In this document: piece after piece, positions 24,679 through 35,244 of the stretch
Numbering within the stretch: position 1 is the first letter of the stretch
How the letters are laid out: every line of letters starts with the position of its first letter
Assembly: GCF_002028545.1 (NCBI RefSeq)
Contig: NZ_MWPQ01000001.1
Span: 35,664-99,663, forward strand
Direction of reading: 5' to 3'
DNA from: Nitrobacter vulgaris
GTDB lineage: Bacteria > Pseudomonadota > Alphaproteobacteria > Rhizobiales > Xanthobacteraceae
Length of the DNA stretch: 64,000 nucleotides
Position numbers and translations under genes: made by a program
The notes under the pieces: model-generated
Database searches by the model: none
What the model was told of the DNA's origin: nothing
Seen by the model: the letters and a program-made list of their open reading frames with translations, nothing else

Positions 24679-27600
24679 AGGCATCCCGCTCCGTTCATCC
24701 CGACGCCAGCGCGCGCCAGCAGCGTGCGTCCGATCCGGCAACCTCGGTGTTCGTGTCCGCCAATGCCGGATCGGGCAAGACTCACGTGCTGGTGCAGCGC
24801 GTGATCCGCCTGTTGCTCAACGACGTTCCCCCGGCGCGCATCCTCTGCATCACCTTCACCAAGGCCGCCGCCGCGAACATGGCGGAGCGGGTGTTTTCAA
24901 CGCTGGGTCACTGGGTCACGCTCGACGATGAGGCGCTGGACGCAGCGCTGCGCGGCGTCGGTATCGCGCAGCCTGACGTGAAATGGCGAGAACGGGCGCG
25001 CAAACTGTTTGCATCCGCGCTGGAAACGCCGGGCGGCCTGAAGGTGCAGACCATTCACGCGCTGTGCACGCGGCTGTTGCAGCAGTTTCCGTTCGAGGCG
25101 CAGGTGCCGGCGCGCTTCACCGTGCTCGACGAGCGCGACCAGACCGAGATCATGGAGCGCGCGAGCATCCGTATCATGCTTGACGCTTCGCAAAATCCTG
25201 ACAGTCCGGCCGGGCGAGCGCTGCGATACGCCATGGGGGCGGCCGCTGACTCGACACTGCGGGACGTCGTCAACCAGGCCTGTCTCAGCCGCGATCACGT
25301 CATGGTCCGGACCGAAGACCGTGGCATCGAGCAGACGATCCGGGATGTTGCCGATGCGCTCGGTGTCGATCCAGCCGAGCGCGTCGAGGATATCGAGCGC
25401 GAGATCGTCGACGGGCCGAACCTGCCGAGGTCGGAATGGAAATCGCTCGCCGCGATTCTGAAGACAGGCAATAAATCCGACATCGACCAGGCGAACCGCC
25501 TTTGCGAGGCGCACGTCATGGTGGGAGATGCCGCGCAAGCCGATCGCTATCTCGACGTCTTCCTGACCGGTGATGGCGGCCGGCGCAAATCCTTCGTTAC
25601 AAAGAAGATCAGCGATGTCCGGCCCGACATCGCTGAAATGCTCGATCGCGAGTGCACCCGTGTGATCGCGCTGCTCGAACGCCGACGCGCCATCAACATC
25701 CGCGACCGCACGCAATCCCTGCTGATCATCGCGACCGCAGTCGCCTCCAACTACCAGCGCGAGAAGCACGAGCGCGGCCTTCTTGATTACGACGACCTGA
25801 TCGACAAGACGCTTCGGATGCTGGAGCAGACATCGCCGGGATGGGTCCACTACAAGCTCGATCGCGGCGTGGATCACGTGCTGATCGACGAGGCGCAAGA
25901 TACGAGTCCAAAGCAATGGGACATTGTCGAGCGCATCATCGCGGAGTTCACCACCGGTGAAGGCGCGCGCGAAGGCGTCAAGCGAACCGTGTTCGCGGTC
26001 GGCGACGAGAAACAGTCGATTTTCTCGTTCCAGGGCGCGGCCCCGCGCGAATTCGACGAGCGGCGGCGCAAGCTGGAGCAGAAATTCCGCGATGCCGAGC
26101 TCCCGTTTCGCAAGGAGGATTTCATCTACTCATTCCGATCCGGAAAAACGATCCTCGAGTCGGTCGACCATGTGTTCCGCGATCCGAATATCTATTCCAG
26201 CATCCATGCGGTCGGCGCACATCCCGTGCATGAATCGCTGGCGGACGCCGCACCCGGCATCGTCGATCTCTGGAATCTGGAGGAGCGCGACCAGCGCGAG
26301 GAGATCGAGGGCTGGCGCGCGCCGTTCGATCAGGTCACCTCAACCAGCCCCGAGGTCAAACTTGCACGGCGCATCCGGGCCGAGATCAAGACGCTGATCA
26401 CGCAAGGCACCATGACCGGGCATCTGGGCAATCGTCGTCCGCTCGGCTATGGCGATATCCTGGTGCTGGTGCGGCGACGCGGTAACACCTTTGACGCCGT
26501 CATCCAGGCGCTGAAGCAGTCCGGCATTCCCGTGGCCGGCGCCGACCGCCTCAAGCTGACCGAGCACATCGCGATCATCGACCTGATGAATCTTGCGGAT
26601 GCGCTGCTGCTGCCGCGGGACGATCTGGCGCTTGCAGTGGCGCTGAAAAGCCCGCTGTTCGGCCTCGACGACGACGACCTGTTCACGCTGGCATGGCAGC
26701 GCAAAGGCTCGCTGCGCGACGCACTCGCCGAGCATGCGCCAACGAACGATAAACTCCGTGACGCACTCGAGCGCCTCAAGCGGTGCGAAAGTCGCGCCAC
26801 ACGCGAGACGCCGTTCGCGTTTTTCGCGTGGCTCCTGGGCGGCCAGGGAGAGATCGATGGCGGACGACGGCGCATCCTGCGCCGGCTTGGCCATGAAGCC
26901 AATGATGCGCTCGATGAGTTTCTTGAACTGGCGCTGACCTATGAGCGCAAGGCCCCCGCGTCGCTGCAAGGCTTCATGGCGTGGTTGCGCGCTGCGGATA
27001 CCGAGGTGAAGCGCGACATGGAAATTTCGCGCGACGAAGTGCGCGTGATGACCGTGCATGGCGCGAAAGGACTCGAAGCCTCGGTGGTGTTTCTCGCCGA
27101 CACTTCGACATCGCCAGCCGACACCGAGCGTCTCAGCTTGATTCGTATGGCGCGCGGCAATGCTCCCGCCGGCGTTGCCGGCGTGACGATCTGGGCCGGC
27201 AAGAAGGCAGAGGATCCGCCTTGCGTGGCGCAAGCTCGCGCGGCCATGACCACGGAAACCGAGCACGAATATCGCCGTCTGCTTTACGTCGCGATGACGC
27301 GCGCGGCCGACCGCCTGATCGTCGGCGGCTGCAAACCGGGAAACCGCAAAGATGTCCGAAAGTTCTCCTGGTACGACCTGATCGAGACAGGTCTGGGCAA
27401 TTCCGGCCTTGCGATGCACGAGTTCGAAACCGCCGCCGGCAAGGTTAAGCGTTTCGCCCGGCCGGGGGAAACATCGGATGACACACGTCCGGCGCTGCCG
27501 GCCGCCACCGTCGCCGAGATCAGGTTGCCGCCGCCCTGGCTGCACCGCATGGCCACGCCGGAACCGCCAGCGAGCCGACCGCTACAGCCCTCGGATACTG

Positions 27601-28178
27601 ACGAGGCCATACATCTTCGCTTGCCGGCCAGCGCCTTCCCGGATCAGCGCCACCGCGCGCGACTGCGGGGCACGCTGGTGCATCGCCTCCTGCAATCCCT
27701 GCCGGACTTGCCGCCAGATCGCCGTCGAGACACGGCACTTTCCTATCTCGCGCGCAACGCGAACGACTGGAGCGCCGCCGAACGCGATGCGCTGGCGGCG
27801 CAGGTCATGGCGGTGCTCGATGATGCGAGGTTTGCGCCCGTGTTCGCCGCGGGCAGCCGGGCTGAGGTCGCGATTGCCGGGCGGCTGACCACTCGGCGGG
27901 GCGATCCCGTGCTGGTATCCGGTCAGATCGATCGTCTCGTGGTAACTCCCGACGGAATTTTGGTCGTCGACTACAAGACCGGCCACGCACCACCCCCGAA
28001 CGTTGCCGGCGTACCGCCGGCCTATATCCGCCAGCTCGCGCTCTATCGCGCGGTGCTTGCAAGCCTGTACCCGGAACTGCCTGTCAAGGCGGCGCTGCTC
28101 TGGACCGAGGCGCTTGAAATGATGGAGATTTCAGCCGCGGCGCTGGATGCTGGCCTGGAAGCGATCATCTCGGTGTGA
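24672..28178 (+). CDS. addA: AddA subunit of the AddAB helicase-nuclease
   Basis: 1168 residues. A UvrD-type 3'-5' helicase fused to a C-terminal RecB-family nuclease. Motifs in order: FVSANAGSGKTHVLVQRV (Walker A), LCITFTKAAAANMAERV (Ia), DHVLIDEAQDTSPKQWDI (II), VFAVGDEKQSIFSFQGA (III), VMTVHGAKGLEASVVFLAD (V), YRRLLYVAMTRAADRLIVGG (VI). The nuclease core is GQIDRLVVTPDGILVVDYKT. The start overlaps addB (ATGGTGA) with AGAGGA upstream. The pair replaces RecBCD here. Confidence 0.97.
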   Translation: MVKASRSVHPDASARQQRASDPATSVFVSANAGSGKTHVLVQRVIRLLLNDVPPARILCITFTKAAAANMAERVFSTLGHWVTLDDEALDAALRGVGIAQPDVKWRERARKLFASALETPGGLKVQTIHALCTRLLQQFPFEAQVPARFTVLDERDQTEIMERASIRIMLDASQNPDSPAGRALRYAMGAAADSTLRDVVNQACLSRDHVMVRTEDRGIEQTIRDVADALGVDPAERVEDIEREIVDGPNLPRSEWKSLAAILKTGNKSDIDQANRLCEAHVMVGDAAQADRYLDVFLTGDGGRRKSFVTKKISDVRPDIAEMLDRECTRVIALLERRRAINIRDRTQSLLIIATAVASNYQREKHERGLLDYDDLIDKTLRMLEQTSPGWVHYKLDRGVDHVLIDEAQDTSPKQWDIVERIIAEFTTGEGAREGVKRTVFAVGDEKQSIFSFQGAAPREFDERRRKLEQKFRDAELPFRKEDFIYSFRSGKTILESVDHVFRDPNIYSSIHAVGAHPVHESLADAAPGIVDLWNLEERDQREEIEGWRAPFDQVTSTSPEVKLARRIRAEIKTLITQGTMTGHLGNRRPLGYGDILVLVRRRGNTFDAVIQALKQSGIPVAGADRLKLTEHIAIIDLMNLADALLLPRDDLALAVALKSPLFGLDDDDLFTLAWQRKGSLRDALAEHAPTNDKLRDALERLKRCESRATRETPFAFFAWLLGGQGEIDGGRRRILRRLGHEANDALDEFLELALTYERKAPASLQGFMAWLRAADTEVKRDMEISRDEVRVMTVHGAKGLEASVVFLADTSTSPADTERLSLIRMARGNAPAGVAGVTIWAGKKAEDPPCVAQARAAMTTETEHEYRRLLYVAMTRAADRLIVGGCKPGNRKDVRKFSWYDLIETGLGNSGLAMHEFETAAGKVKRFARPGETSDDTRPALPAATVAEIRLPPPWLHRMATPEPPASRPLQPSDTDEAIHLRLPASAFPDQRHRARLRGTLVHRLLQSLPDLPPDRRRDTALSYLARNANDWSAAERDALAAQVMAVLDDARFAPVFAAGSRAEVAIAGRLTTRRGDPVLVSGQIDRLVVTPDGILVVDYKTGHAPPPNVAGVPPAYIRQLALYRAVLASLYPELPVKAALLWTEALEMMEISAAALDAGLEAIISV

Positions 28179-28184
28179 GAAACC

Positions 28185-28213
28185 TTGACCCGGGAAGATC
28201 GCCTTCTTACCTT
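28185..28213 (+). promoter_or_regulatory. Putative trxA promoter
   Basis: TTGACC (28185-28190), a 17-base spacer and TACCTT (28208-28213), about 60 bases before the trxA start and just after addA. The spacing is ideal, but the -10 is weak. Confidence 0.4.
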
Positions 28214-28275
28214 GATCGCAGTTTCACGTGCATTCGTTCGTAGCGCACGATCTCATCGACACAACGAGGTATTCC

Positions 28276-28596
28276 ATGGCTGTTGGCAAGGTTTCGGACG
28301 CCAATTTCGAAGCGGAAGTGCTCAAGGCGACTGGCCCGGTCGTGGTGGATTTCTGGGCGGAGTGGTGCGGCCCTTGCCGCATGATCGGCCCGGTTCTGGA
28401 CGAAATCTCCAGCGCGATGGGCAGCAAGGTCAAGATCGTGAAGCTGAACGTCGACGAGAGCCCGAGGACGGCCTCGAAATACGGCGTGATGTCGATTCCC
28501 ACCTTGATGATTTTCAAGGACGGCGAGCTGGCCTCGCGTCAGGTCGGCGCCGCACCGAAGCAAAAACTTGAGCAGTGGATCACTGCCACAGTCTGA
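28276..28596 (+). CDS. trxA: Thioredoxin 1
   Basis: 106 residues, the standard thioredoxin length. The redox-active site is VDFWAEWCGPCRMI, with the buried Asp/Lys region VKIVKLNVDESP and the cis-proline in MSIPTLMIFKDG. It is a cytoplasmic disulfide reductant recycled by thioredoxin reductase. The frame is open from 28228, but ATG 28276 with CGAGGT upstream fits. Linked to addA, as often in Rhizobiales, and closed by a strong terminator. Confidence 0.97.
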   Translation: MAVGKVSDANFEAEVLKATGPVVVDFWAEWCGPCRMIGPVLDEISSAMGSKVKIVKLNVDESPRTASKYGVMSIPTLMIFKDGELASRQVGAAPKQKLEQWITATV

Positions 28597-28620
28597 TCTT
28601 TTCGCACCGAATCCCGCAAA

Positions 28621-28649
28621 CGGCCGGCTCAGCGCCGGCCGTTTTGTTT
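28621..28649 (+). terminator. Rho-independent terminator of trxA
   Basis: Stem CGGCCGGC (28621-28628) with GCCGGCCG (28634-28641), loop TCAGC, followed by TTTTGTTTG. It lies 24 bases past the trxA stop. Confidence 0.9.
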
Positions 28650-28698
28650 GGGTGCGTTCGCCGTCCTTCTCCCCTTGCGGGAGTAGGTGTTTTGTCGG

Positions 28699-28778
28699 CG
28701 TCATTGCGAGGAGCGTAAGCGACGAAGCAATCCAGCTCTTACTTTGTCCTGAATTGCTTCGCTCCGCTCGCAATGACG
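28699..28778. repeat. Long REP-like palindrome, copy 2
   Basis: CGTCATTGCGAG at the left, CGAAGCAATCCAG and GAATTGCTTCG inside, and CTCGCAATGACG at the right: the same design as 7157-7269 with a shorter middle. It lies between the convergent trxA and folC. Confidence 0.85.
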
Positions 28779-28810
28779 GTGGGTTCGATCCAGCCCGAAT
28801 TCAATAAACT

Positions 28811-30139
28811 TTAGTTCGGCGGCGTGCCGTTCTCCGCCAGCACGTGGCCGGCGAGATACAGCGATCCGGCGATCAGAATGCGCGGCGGAATTTCGTAGGC
28901 GAGACGCGCGACCGATTGCAGCGCGGCCCCGACGCTCACCGCGGTTTCGGCGCGCATATCGAGCGCGCGGACCGCTTCCGCCAGGACCTCCGGAGGCATC
29001 GCATTCTCCATGTTCGGAATCGGCACGGCAATGACATGGCGCGTTAGGCCGGCGAAGTTGGCGAGAAAGCCCTGCGCGTCCTTGTTGCCCATCATGCCTG
29101 TTATCACCACCAGCGGACGCGACAGCCGCTCCTCAAGATCGCCGAGCGCCGCCGCCGCTACCCGTCCGCCATCGGCGTTGTGGCCGCCGTCGAGCCAAAG
29201 CTCGGCGTCGCGTGGCGCCTGATCCACGATCCGGCCGGATGTCAGCCGCTGCATCCGCGCCGGCCATTCCGCGCCGGTAACGCCGCGCTCGAACGCCGTT
29301 GTCTCGATGCTGAACCGGTCCTGCGCCCGCAGCGTCGCGATCGCAAGGCCTGCATTGTCGAACTGATGCCGGCCGAACAGCCGAGGGGCGGCGAGGTCGA
29401 GCAGACCGCGTTCGTCCTGATAGACCAGTCGCCCGTGTTCCACGTGGACGTGCCAGTCCTGGCCGGCGGCGTGCAGCGGGCTGCGCATCTGCTTCGCCCG
29501 CTGCTCGATCACAGCCTGCGCCTCCGGCAATTGTTCGGCGGAGATCACCGGCACGCCACGCTTGATGATGCCGGCTTTCTCGCCGGCAATCTGCATCAGC
29601 GTGCCGCCGAGAAACTCAACATGATCGATGCCGACCGGCGTGATAACGCTCGCCAGCGGCGTTTCGACGACGTTGGTGCTATCGAGCCGGCCACCGAGGC
29701 CGACCTCGAGCAGCAGCACGTCGGCGGGATTTTTCGCAAACAGCAGAAAGGCCGCCGCCGTCTTCATCTCGAAAAGAGTGAGCGGATCGCCGCCATTAGC
29801 ACGCTCGCATTCAAGCAGCGCGTCACGCAATGGGTCATCGGCCACCAGCGTTCCGGCCAGCCGCACGCATTCGTTGATCCGCACCAGGTAGGGCGAGGTA
29901 AAGACGTGCACGCGCAAACCTGCAGCCTCGAGAATCGCGCGCAGGTAGGCAATGGTCGAGCCCTTGCCGTTGGTGCCGGCGACATGAATGACCGGCGGCA
30001 GCTTGCGTTCGGGATGATCGAGCCGGTCGAGGATGCGCCACATCCGGCCGAGCGTGAGATCGATCTTTTTCGGATGCAGCTTCGAGATCCCCGCAACAAC
30101 GTCGTCGAGCGGCGCTTGGCGGGGCGGAACGGCGCTCAC
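28811..30139 (-). CDS. folC: Folylpolyglutamate synthase / dihydrofolate synthase
   Basis: 442 residues. An ATP-dependent ligase that adds glutamate to dihydropteroate and to folates. The Mur-ligase-like P-loop is [21 protein letters not shown]. Also visible are [39 protein letters not shown] with [13 protein letters not shown], and [17 protein letters not shown] 30139 lies in a GTGA overlap with the accD stop. accD-folC is a widespread pair. The C-terminus reaches the usual end ([19 protein letters not shown]). Confidence 0.95.
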   Translation of the reverse strand: MSAVPPRQAPLDDVVAGISKLHPKKIDLTLGRMWRILDRLDHPERKLPPVIHVAGTNGKGSTIAYLRAILEAAGLRVHVFTSPYLVRINECVRLAGTLVADDPLRDALLECERANGGDPLTLFEMKTAAAFLLFAKNPADVLLLEVGLGGRLDSTNVVETPLASVITPVGIDHVEFLGGTLMQIAGEKAGIIKRGVPVISAEQLPEAQAVIEQRAKQMRSPLHAAGQDWHVHVEHGRLVYQDERGLLDLAAPRLFGRHQFDNAGLAIATLRAQDRFSIETTAFERGVTGAEWPARMQRLTSGRIVDQAPRDAELWLDGGHNADGGRVAAAALGDLEERLSRPLVVITGMMGNKDAQGFLANFAGLTRHVIAVPIPNMENAMPPEVLAEAVRALDMRAETAVSVGAALQSVARLAYEIPPRILIAGSLYLAGHVLAENGTPPN

Positions 30140-31095
30140 GCCGGAGGTGCGGCTGGCGTCGCCGGCGGAGCCTCCGGAACGGCAGCCGGTTCGGCCGGCT
30201 CATCCGGCTGGACAAGAGAAGCTGGTTCTGGCGCCGTCTCGATCGTTTCCGGCGCCTTGGTCAACAGCCGGCACAGCCGCGCCAGCGTCGGCCGCAGCTC
30301 GTGACGATGCACCACCATGTCGATCATGCCGTGGTCGCGCAAATATTCGGCACGCTGAAAACCCTCCGGCAGTTTCTCGCGTATGGTCTGCTCGATGACG
30401 CGGGCTCCGGCGAAGCCGATCAGCGCGCCGGGCTCCGCGATCTGAACGTCCCCAAGCATCGCATAGGAGGCCGTGACGCCGCCGGTGGTCGGATTCGTCA
30501 GCACCACGATATAGGGCTGGCACGCCTCACGCAGCATCTGTACCGCGACCGTGGTGCGGGGCAGCTGCATCAACGACAGCACGCCTTCCTGCATCCGCGC
30601 GCCGCCCGACGCCGCGAACACGATGAAGGGGCATTGTTTTTCGACCGCGAGTTCGAGACCTCGCACGATCGCCTCGCCCGCCGCCATGCCGAGCGAGCCG
30701 CCCATGAAATCGAAGTCCTGCACCGCGACCACGACGGCGGAGCCTTCCAGCTTGCCGAACCCGACCTTCACGGAATCATGGAGCCCGGTCTTGGCGCGGG
30801 CGTCCTTGATGCGGTCGACATACTTGCGCTCGTCGCGGAACTTCAGCGGATCTGCAGGCACCTCCGGCAATGCCACATCGTACCAGGTCTCGTTATCGAA
30901 GATCGAGCTCAGCCGCGCATCCGCGCTCATGCGCATGTGATAGTTCGATCCGGGGATGACGAACTGGTTGCTCTCGACGTCCTTGTAGAACACGAGCTGC
31001 CCGGTGTCGGGACACTTGATCCAGAGATTATCCGGCGTCTCCCGCTTGAGGATATTGCGGATTTTCGGCCGGACGACGTTAGTCAACCAATTCAT
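30136..31095 (-). CDS. accD: Acetyl-CoA carboxylase carboxyltransferase subunit beta
   Basis: 319 residues. With AccA it transfers carboxyl from carboxybiotin to acetyl-CoA, giving malonyl-CoA. The carboxyltransferase core is clear: [63 protein letters not shown] and [10 protein letters not shown]. The N-terminal zinc ribbon is degenerate: only [10 protein letters not shown] keeps one of four cysteines, and [11 protein letters not shown] replaces the second CxxC. The last 45 residues are Pro/Ala/Glu-rich. ATG 31095 ([13 protein letters not shown]) with GGAG is preferred over 31122. Confidence 0.95.
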   Translation of the reverse strand: MNWLTNVVRPKIRNILKRETPDNLWIKCPDTGQLVFYKDVESNQFVIPGSNYHMRMSADARLSSIFDNETWYDVALPEVPADPLKFRDERKYVDRIKDARAKTGLHDSVKVGFGKLEGSAVVVAVQDFDFMGGSLGMAAGEAIVRGLELAVEKQCPFIVFAASGGARMQEGVLSLMQLPRTTVAVQMLREACQPYIVVLTNPTTGGVTASYAMLGDVQIAEPGALIGFAGARVIEQTIREKLPEGFQRAEYLRDHGMIDMVVHRHELRPTLARLCRLLTKAPETIETAPEPASLVQPDEPAEPAAVPEAPPATPAAPPA

Positions 31096-31180
31096 CGAAG
31101 ACGCTCCATAAGCGAGCAGCAATACCCCCGGTGCGGCAGCGGCCGGCGCAAGGCAAAGGGGCGCTCCGCCGGAGTTTTCT

Positions 31181-31278
31181 AGAGCATTTTGCTCTGATTG
31201 AATCAGAAGCTCTAGATTGTTGTTTTGACACGCTTTCTTTACACGAACCGGTATCCACGTCGCTCGAAAACGCTATAG
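31181..31278. repeat. Dispersed repeat family B, copy 2
   Basis: AGAGC...GCTCT and GATTGAATCAGAAGCTCTAG are followed by GACACGCTTTCTTTACACG, AACCGGTATCCACGTCGCTC and GCTATAG, matching 20599-20694. It fills part of the gap 31096-31434 between accD and trpA; nothing else recognisable is there. Confidence 0.75.
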
Positions 31279-31434
31279 CTTAAATAACGCGAAGGAGCGA
31301 CCCCTCTCGGCCTTCTCGCGCATAGATGCGGCTTGGGTCCCTCTTCTGCAAGGGAGTGTTGAAACCGGTATGCCCGGGCCTTCCGTCCCAATTCTTATAG
31401 AGGGACGACGCCGAAAATCCCTACACACCTTTCC

Positions 31435-32265
31435 TCACCCGCTTTTGGCGGACCGTACGCCCTCGGCCAGCGACGCTGCGAGACCAGCGACCGCGTTGAC
31501 CGTTTCGGCCGTCGCCTTGCCTTCGGCGTCAAGGCTGCCGCTGAGCACATCCACCAGCGCCGAGCCGACCACCGCGCCGTCGGAGCGTTCGGCGATGCCG
31601 CGGGCCGCATCCGGGGTGCGGATGCCGAAGCCGACGCAGACCGGCAGGCTCGTATGGCGCTTGATGCGCCCGACTGCCTCGCCGACAGCCGCCGAATTCG
31701 CCGCCGCGCTGCCGGTGATCCCGGTGATCGAGACGTAGTACACGAAGCCGGACGTATTCGCGAGCACCGCCGGCAACCGCTTGTCGTCAGTCGTTGGCGT
31801 TGCGAGGCGAATGAAGTTCAACCCGGCTTTCATCGCCGGAATGCACAATTCGGAGTCTTCCTCCGGCGGCAGATCGACGACGATCAGACCGTCGATGCCA
31901 GCTGCCTTCGCATCGTCAAGAAATTTCTCGACGCCGTAGATGTAGATAGGATTGTAGTAACCCATCAGCACGATCGGCGTCGAATCGTCGTCTTTCCGGA
32001 AATCGCGGATCATCTGGAGGGTCTTGGTCAGCGTCATGCCCGCCTTCAGCGCCCGCAGGCCCGCAGCCTGGATGACCCGACCATCCGCCATCGGATCGGT
32101 GAAGGGCATTCCGATTTCGATGATATCCGCGCCGGCCTTGGGCAGCGCCTTGATAATGGCGAGCGAGGTCACGGGGTCCGGATCGCCCGCCATCAGAAAG
32201 GTGACGAAGGCCGAGCGGTCCTGCTTCCGCAACTCGGCAAAGCGCGTGTCGATACGGGTGGTCAC
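31435..32265 (-). CDS. trpA: Tryptophan synthase alpha subunit
   Basis: 276 residues. It cleaves indole-3-glycerol phosphate to indole and glyceraldehyde-3-phosphate. The TIM barrel has [17 protein letters not shown] (catalytic Glu and the Asp-containing loop), [27 protein letters not shown] and [16 protein letters not shown]. The start is GTG 32265, overlapping the trpB stop (GTGA); longer readings of this frame run inside trpB and are not coding. Confidence 0.97.
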   Translation of the reverse strand: MTTRIDTRFAELRKQDRSAFVTFLMAGDPDPVTSLAIIKALPKAGADIIEIGMPFTDPMADGRVIQAAGLRALKAGMTLTKTLQMIRDFRKDDDSTPIVLMGYYNPIYIYGVEKFLDDAKAAGIDGLIVVDLPPEEDSELCIPAMKAGLNFIRLATPTTDDKRLPAVLANTSGFVYYVSITGITGSAAANSAAVGEAVGRIKRHTSLPVCVGFGIRTPDAARGIAERSDGAVVGSALVDVLSGSLDAEGKATAETVNAVAGLAASLAEGVRSAKSG

Positions 32266-33506
32266 TTCTTCCTGCCCTTCAGAATATCGCCGACCTGCGG
32301 CACGTCCTTGTCGCCGCGGCCCGAGAGATTGACCACCATCAGATGATCCTTCGGTCGCTCGGGTGCGAGTTCGATGACCCGCGCGATCGCATGCGACGAT
32401 TCCAGCGCCGGGATGATGCCCTCCAGCCGCGTGAGCAGCTGAAACGCCGCCAGGGCCTCCTCGTCGGTCGCAGACAGATATGTGACACGGCCGGTCTCGT
32501 GCAGCCACGAATGCTCCGGACCGATGCCGGGATAATCCAGCCCCGCGGAAATGGAATGCGCGTCCTGGATCTGGCCGTCGTCATTCATCAAGAGATAGGT
32601 GCGGTTGCCGTGCAGCACGCCCGGCCGTCCACCTGTGAGCGAAGCCGCATGCAGCTTATCGAGGCCGTGGCCCGCGGCCTCGACGCCGAAGATCTCCACC
32701 GAGGATTCGTCGAGGAAAGGATGGAATAGCCCCATCGCGTTGGAACCCCCTCCGATGCAGGCGACCAGCGAATCCGGAAGCCGACCCTCGGCCTCCTGCA
32801 TCTGCTGGCGGGTTTCGTCGCCGATGATCGACTGGAAGTCGCGCACCATCATCGGATAAGGATGCGGCCCCGCCACCGTGCCGATGCAATAGAAGGTGTC
32901 GTGCACGTTGGTCACCCAGTCGCGCAGCGCCTCGTTCAGCGCGTCCTTCAGCGTGCGGGTGCCGGACTGCACCGGCACCACTTTGGCGCCAAGCATTTCC
33001 ATGCGGATGACGTTTGGCTCCTGCCGCGCCACATCCACCGCACCCATATAGACCACGCAGTCGAGGCCGAAGCGCGCGCATAGCGTTGCGGTGGCAACGC
33101 CGTGCTGTCCGGCTCCGGTCTCGGCGATGATGCGCTTCTTGCCCATGCGCCGCGCCACCAGAATCTGGCCGAGCACGTTATTGACCTTGTGCGAACCTGT
33201 GTGGTTCAGCTCCTCGCGCTTCAAGTAAATCTTGGCGCCGCCAGCGCGGCCCGAGGCCACGGAAATTTCCCGAAGATGCTCGGTGAGACGCTCGGCGAAA
33301 TACAAGGGCGACGGCCGGCCGATGTAGTCCTTGCGGTAGCGCGCCATGTCACGCTGGAACGAGGCGTCGACCCTGGCATCGGCATAGGCCTTCTCAAGAT
33401 CGAGGATCAACGGCATCAGCGTTTCCGCCACAAAGCGGCCGCCGAATATGCCGAAGTGCCCGCGTTCGTCGGGGCCGGACCGGAAGGAGTTGGGGAGGGA
33501 ATTCAT
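32262..33506 (-). CDS. trpB: Tryptophan synthase beta subunit
   Basis: 414 residues. A PLP enzyme joining indole and serine. [20 protein letters not shown] contains the PLP lysine, with [14 protein letters not shown] and the phosphate-binding loop [19 protein letters not shown] near the start is typical. ATG 33506 is preceded by GAAGGG; GTG two codons earlier is possible. Order trpF-trpB-trpA, with trpB/trpA translationally coupled. Confidence 0.97.
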   Translation of the reverse strand: MNSLPNSFRSGPDERGHFGIFGGRFVAETLMPLILDLEKAYADARVDASFQRDMARYRKDYIGRPSPLYFAERLTEHLREISVASGRAGGAKIYLKREELNHTGSHKVNNVLGQILVARRMGKKRIIAETGAGQHGVATATLCARFGLDCVVYMGAVDVARQEPNVIRMEMLGAKVVPVQSGTRTLKDALNEALRDWVTNVHDTFYCIGTVAGPHPYPMMVRDFQSIIGDETRQQMQEAEGRLPDSLVACIGGGSNAMGLFHPFLDESSVEIFGVEAAGHGLDKLHAASLTGGRPGVLHGNRTYLLMNDDGQIQDAHSISAGLDYPGIGPEHSWLHETGRVTYLSATDEEALAAFQLLTRLEGIIPALESSHAIARVIELAPERPKDHLMVVNLSGRGDKDVPQVGDILKGRKK

Positions 33507-33520
33507 TTTCACCCTTCGTC

Positions 33521-33543
33521 ATGGCCGGATTTATTCCGGCCAT
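33521..33543. repeat. Perfect palindrome in the trpF-trpB gap
   Basis: ATGGCCGGA/TCCGGCCAT, 9-bp arms around TTTAT. It lies in the 150-base gap between trpF and trpB, just ahead of the trpB ribosome site, so it could affect trpB expression or simply be a mobile palindrome. Confidence 0.5.
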
Positions 33544-33656
33544 CCACGTCTTGCTTGCTGTGAATCTCGATAGAGGTTGATGCCCGCGGCGCAGACAAAG
33601 TTACGCAATCCACGACTGCTCTGCGCGAGCATGACAGCTGCCGTAGTGCTCCGGGA

Positions 33657-34334
33657 CTACTCCACATGCGAGGTCACTCCGCGCAAACTGGTTTCCGCCG
33701 CTCGCGCGGCACGAATGAAATCTCTGATCATTCCGGCATCCTTGACCCCCGGCGAGCTTTCCACGCCTGACGAGACATCGACCCCGCCGGCGCGGGTGAT
33801 GCACACCGCATCGTGAATATTGCCTGCGGCCAGACCTCCCGACAGCATGAATGGCACTTCGAGGGACAGATTTTCCAGAAGGCGCCAGTCAAAGGGCACG
33901 CCGAGTCCGCCCGGCCGGGTCGCGTCCTTTGGCGGACGCGCATCGAACAGCAAGCGGTCGGCGACGGCGGCATAGCCCGGCAGCTCTGCAAGATCGGCGG
34001 CGGTTTCAACGCCGATCGCCTTCATCACGGGCAGCCCGAACAGCCGCTTGATCTCGCGGATACGGGCAACGGTTTCCTTGCCATGCAATTGCAGCAGATC
34101 CGGCCGCATGGCCTCGATGATTCCACTCAACGTCGCATCGTCGGCGTCGACGGTCAGGGCCACCTTGCCCGCCCGGCCTCGCACCTGCGGGCTGAGTTCT
34201 CGCGCGCGCGGAAGCTCAAGATGCCGCGGCGACGGTGGAAAGAATACGAAGCCCACCATATCGGCGCCGGCTTGCAAAGCAGCGTCAAGCGTCTCAATGG
34301 TGGACAGGCCGCATATCTTGACGATCAGGGGCAT
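33657..34334 (-). CDS. trpF: Phosphoribosylanthranilate isomerase
   Basis: 225 residues. A TIM-barrel isomerase of tryptophan synthesis. VKICGLSTIETLDAAL carries the catalytic Cys, ADMVGFVFFPPSPRHL and LLQLHGKE are conserved, and LLFDARPP provides the catalytic Asp. The end FMLSGGLAAGNIHDAV with GVDVSSGVESSPGVKD is the phosphate-binding part. ATG 34334 gives the normal start (MPLIVKICGL); the longer frame to 34406 does not match relatives. Confidence 0.96.
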   Translation of the reverse strand: MPLIVKICGLSTIETLDAALQAGADMVGFVFFPPSPRHLELPRARELSPQVRGRAGKVALTVDADDATLSGIIEAMRPDLLQLHGKETVARIREIKRLFGLPVMKAIGVETAADLAELPGYAAVADRLLFDARPPKDATRPGGLGVPFDWRLLENLSLEVPFMLSGGLAAGNIHDAVCITRAGGVDVSSGVESSPGVKDAGMIRDFIRAARAAETSLRGVTSHVE

Positions 34335-34479
34335 GGTCTCGAATGATCCGGCGCAAGCCGGCCGATCGCCGCTATCAAGCGCGACGGGAGTTCTACAACG
34401 TCGCAAGCGGCTTGTCTCGCCCGGGCGAGAACGCCATTTGAACGTTCTTTTCCTTGCGGCTGGCGGCCAGTCACGATGA

Positions 34480-34502
34480 TTTTGGATCGAATCGATCCAA
34501 AA
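34480..34502. repeat. Palindrome TTTTGGATCGA/TCGATCCAAAA
   Basis: Perfect 11-bp arms around one base, four bases past the lapA-like gene's stop. A related palindrome (GGATCGAATCGATCC) lies near 60582. It may work as a 3' hairpin. Confidence 0.5.
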
Positions 34503-34506
34503 GGCG

Positions 34507-34854
34507 CTATCCGGTCCGCCGGGTCAAGTCCGGCAACCGCGACGTCTCACGCGACTCGTAGCGGGATCGCAGATCGGCCAGTTCCACGCGCGCTTCTCGC
34601 GCATCCGTCTCGTACTGGCGAGACGTATGCCGCCAGCGGCGCTGCCTGAGCCAGGTCGCGGTGCTCCCGGCGACTACGCCGAAAATCGCAACCGCGATAA
34701 TGAGAATGAACAGCGGCAGCGTGACGCCGGTCTCAGGGTCACTTCCACCGAAGGGATCGAACGTCACCGTCACCAATCGGCGATTGGCGAATGCGAATAC
34801 GATGAAAAGGACACCAAGCGGAATCAGGATCAAGCCGGTGAGGAATTTGCGCAT
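34507..34854 (-). CDS. LapA-domain membrane protein
   Basis: 115 residues. Two transmembrane helices (TGLILIPLGVLFIVFAFAN and LPLFILIIAVAIFGVVAGS) are separated by a short loop, followed by a charged, probably coiled-coil tail (RQYETDAREARVELADLRSR). This is the LapA/DUF1049 layout, an inner-membrane protein linked to lipopolysaccharide assembly in E. coli. It is close behind ihfB, an arrangement common in proteobacteria. ATG 34854 has GAGAGA upstream. Confidence 0.85.
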   Translation of the reverse strand: MRKFLTGLILIPLGVLFIVFAFANRRLVTVTFDPFGGSDPETGVTLPLFILIIAVAIFGVVAGSTATWLRQRRWRHTSRQYETDAREARVELADLRSRYESRETSRLPDLTRRTG

Positions 34855-34938
34855 GATCTCTCTCGCGACGCAGCGTCAGTCGGCAATCGTGCTGACAGGT
34901 TCACTCGCCGATTGATGGGGCCGCTCCCCTGAACGTTC

Positions 34939-35244
34939 CTACGCGCTCGCTTCGCTCGTCGCATTCTCGCGATTGAGCCGCTCACGCATTTCCTTACCGG
35001 TCTTGAAAAACGGTACACTTTTCTGATCGACCGGGACGTGTTCTCCCGTACGCGGATTACGGCCCGCGCGGGCAGGACGATGTTTAACTGAAAACGCACC
35101 AAAACCACGCAACTCGACGCGATCGCCCCGCGCAAGAGCGGCGACGATCTCATCGAGGATCGCGTTCACGATGTTCTCCACATCCCGCTGGTAGAGGTGC
35201 GGGTTGTGTTCGGCGATGCGTTGAACGAGTTCGGATTTGATCAT
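34939..35244 (-). CDS. ihfB: Integration host factor subunit beta
   Basis: 101 residues. A DNA-bending protein of the HU/IHF family, a heterodimer partner of IhfA. Start [40 protein letters not shown] and the DNA-inserting arm [11 protein letters not shown] are diagnostic of the beta subunit. The C-terminus has a seven-residue extension (NATSEAS). Confidence 0.96.
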   Translation of the reverse strand: MIKSELVQRIAEHNPHLYQRDVENIVNAILDEIVAALARGDRVELRGFGAFSVKHRPARAGRNPRTGEHVPVDQKSVPFFKTGKEMRERLNRENATSEASA

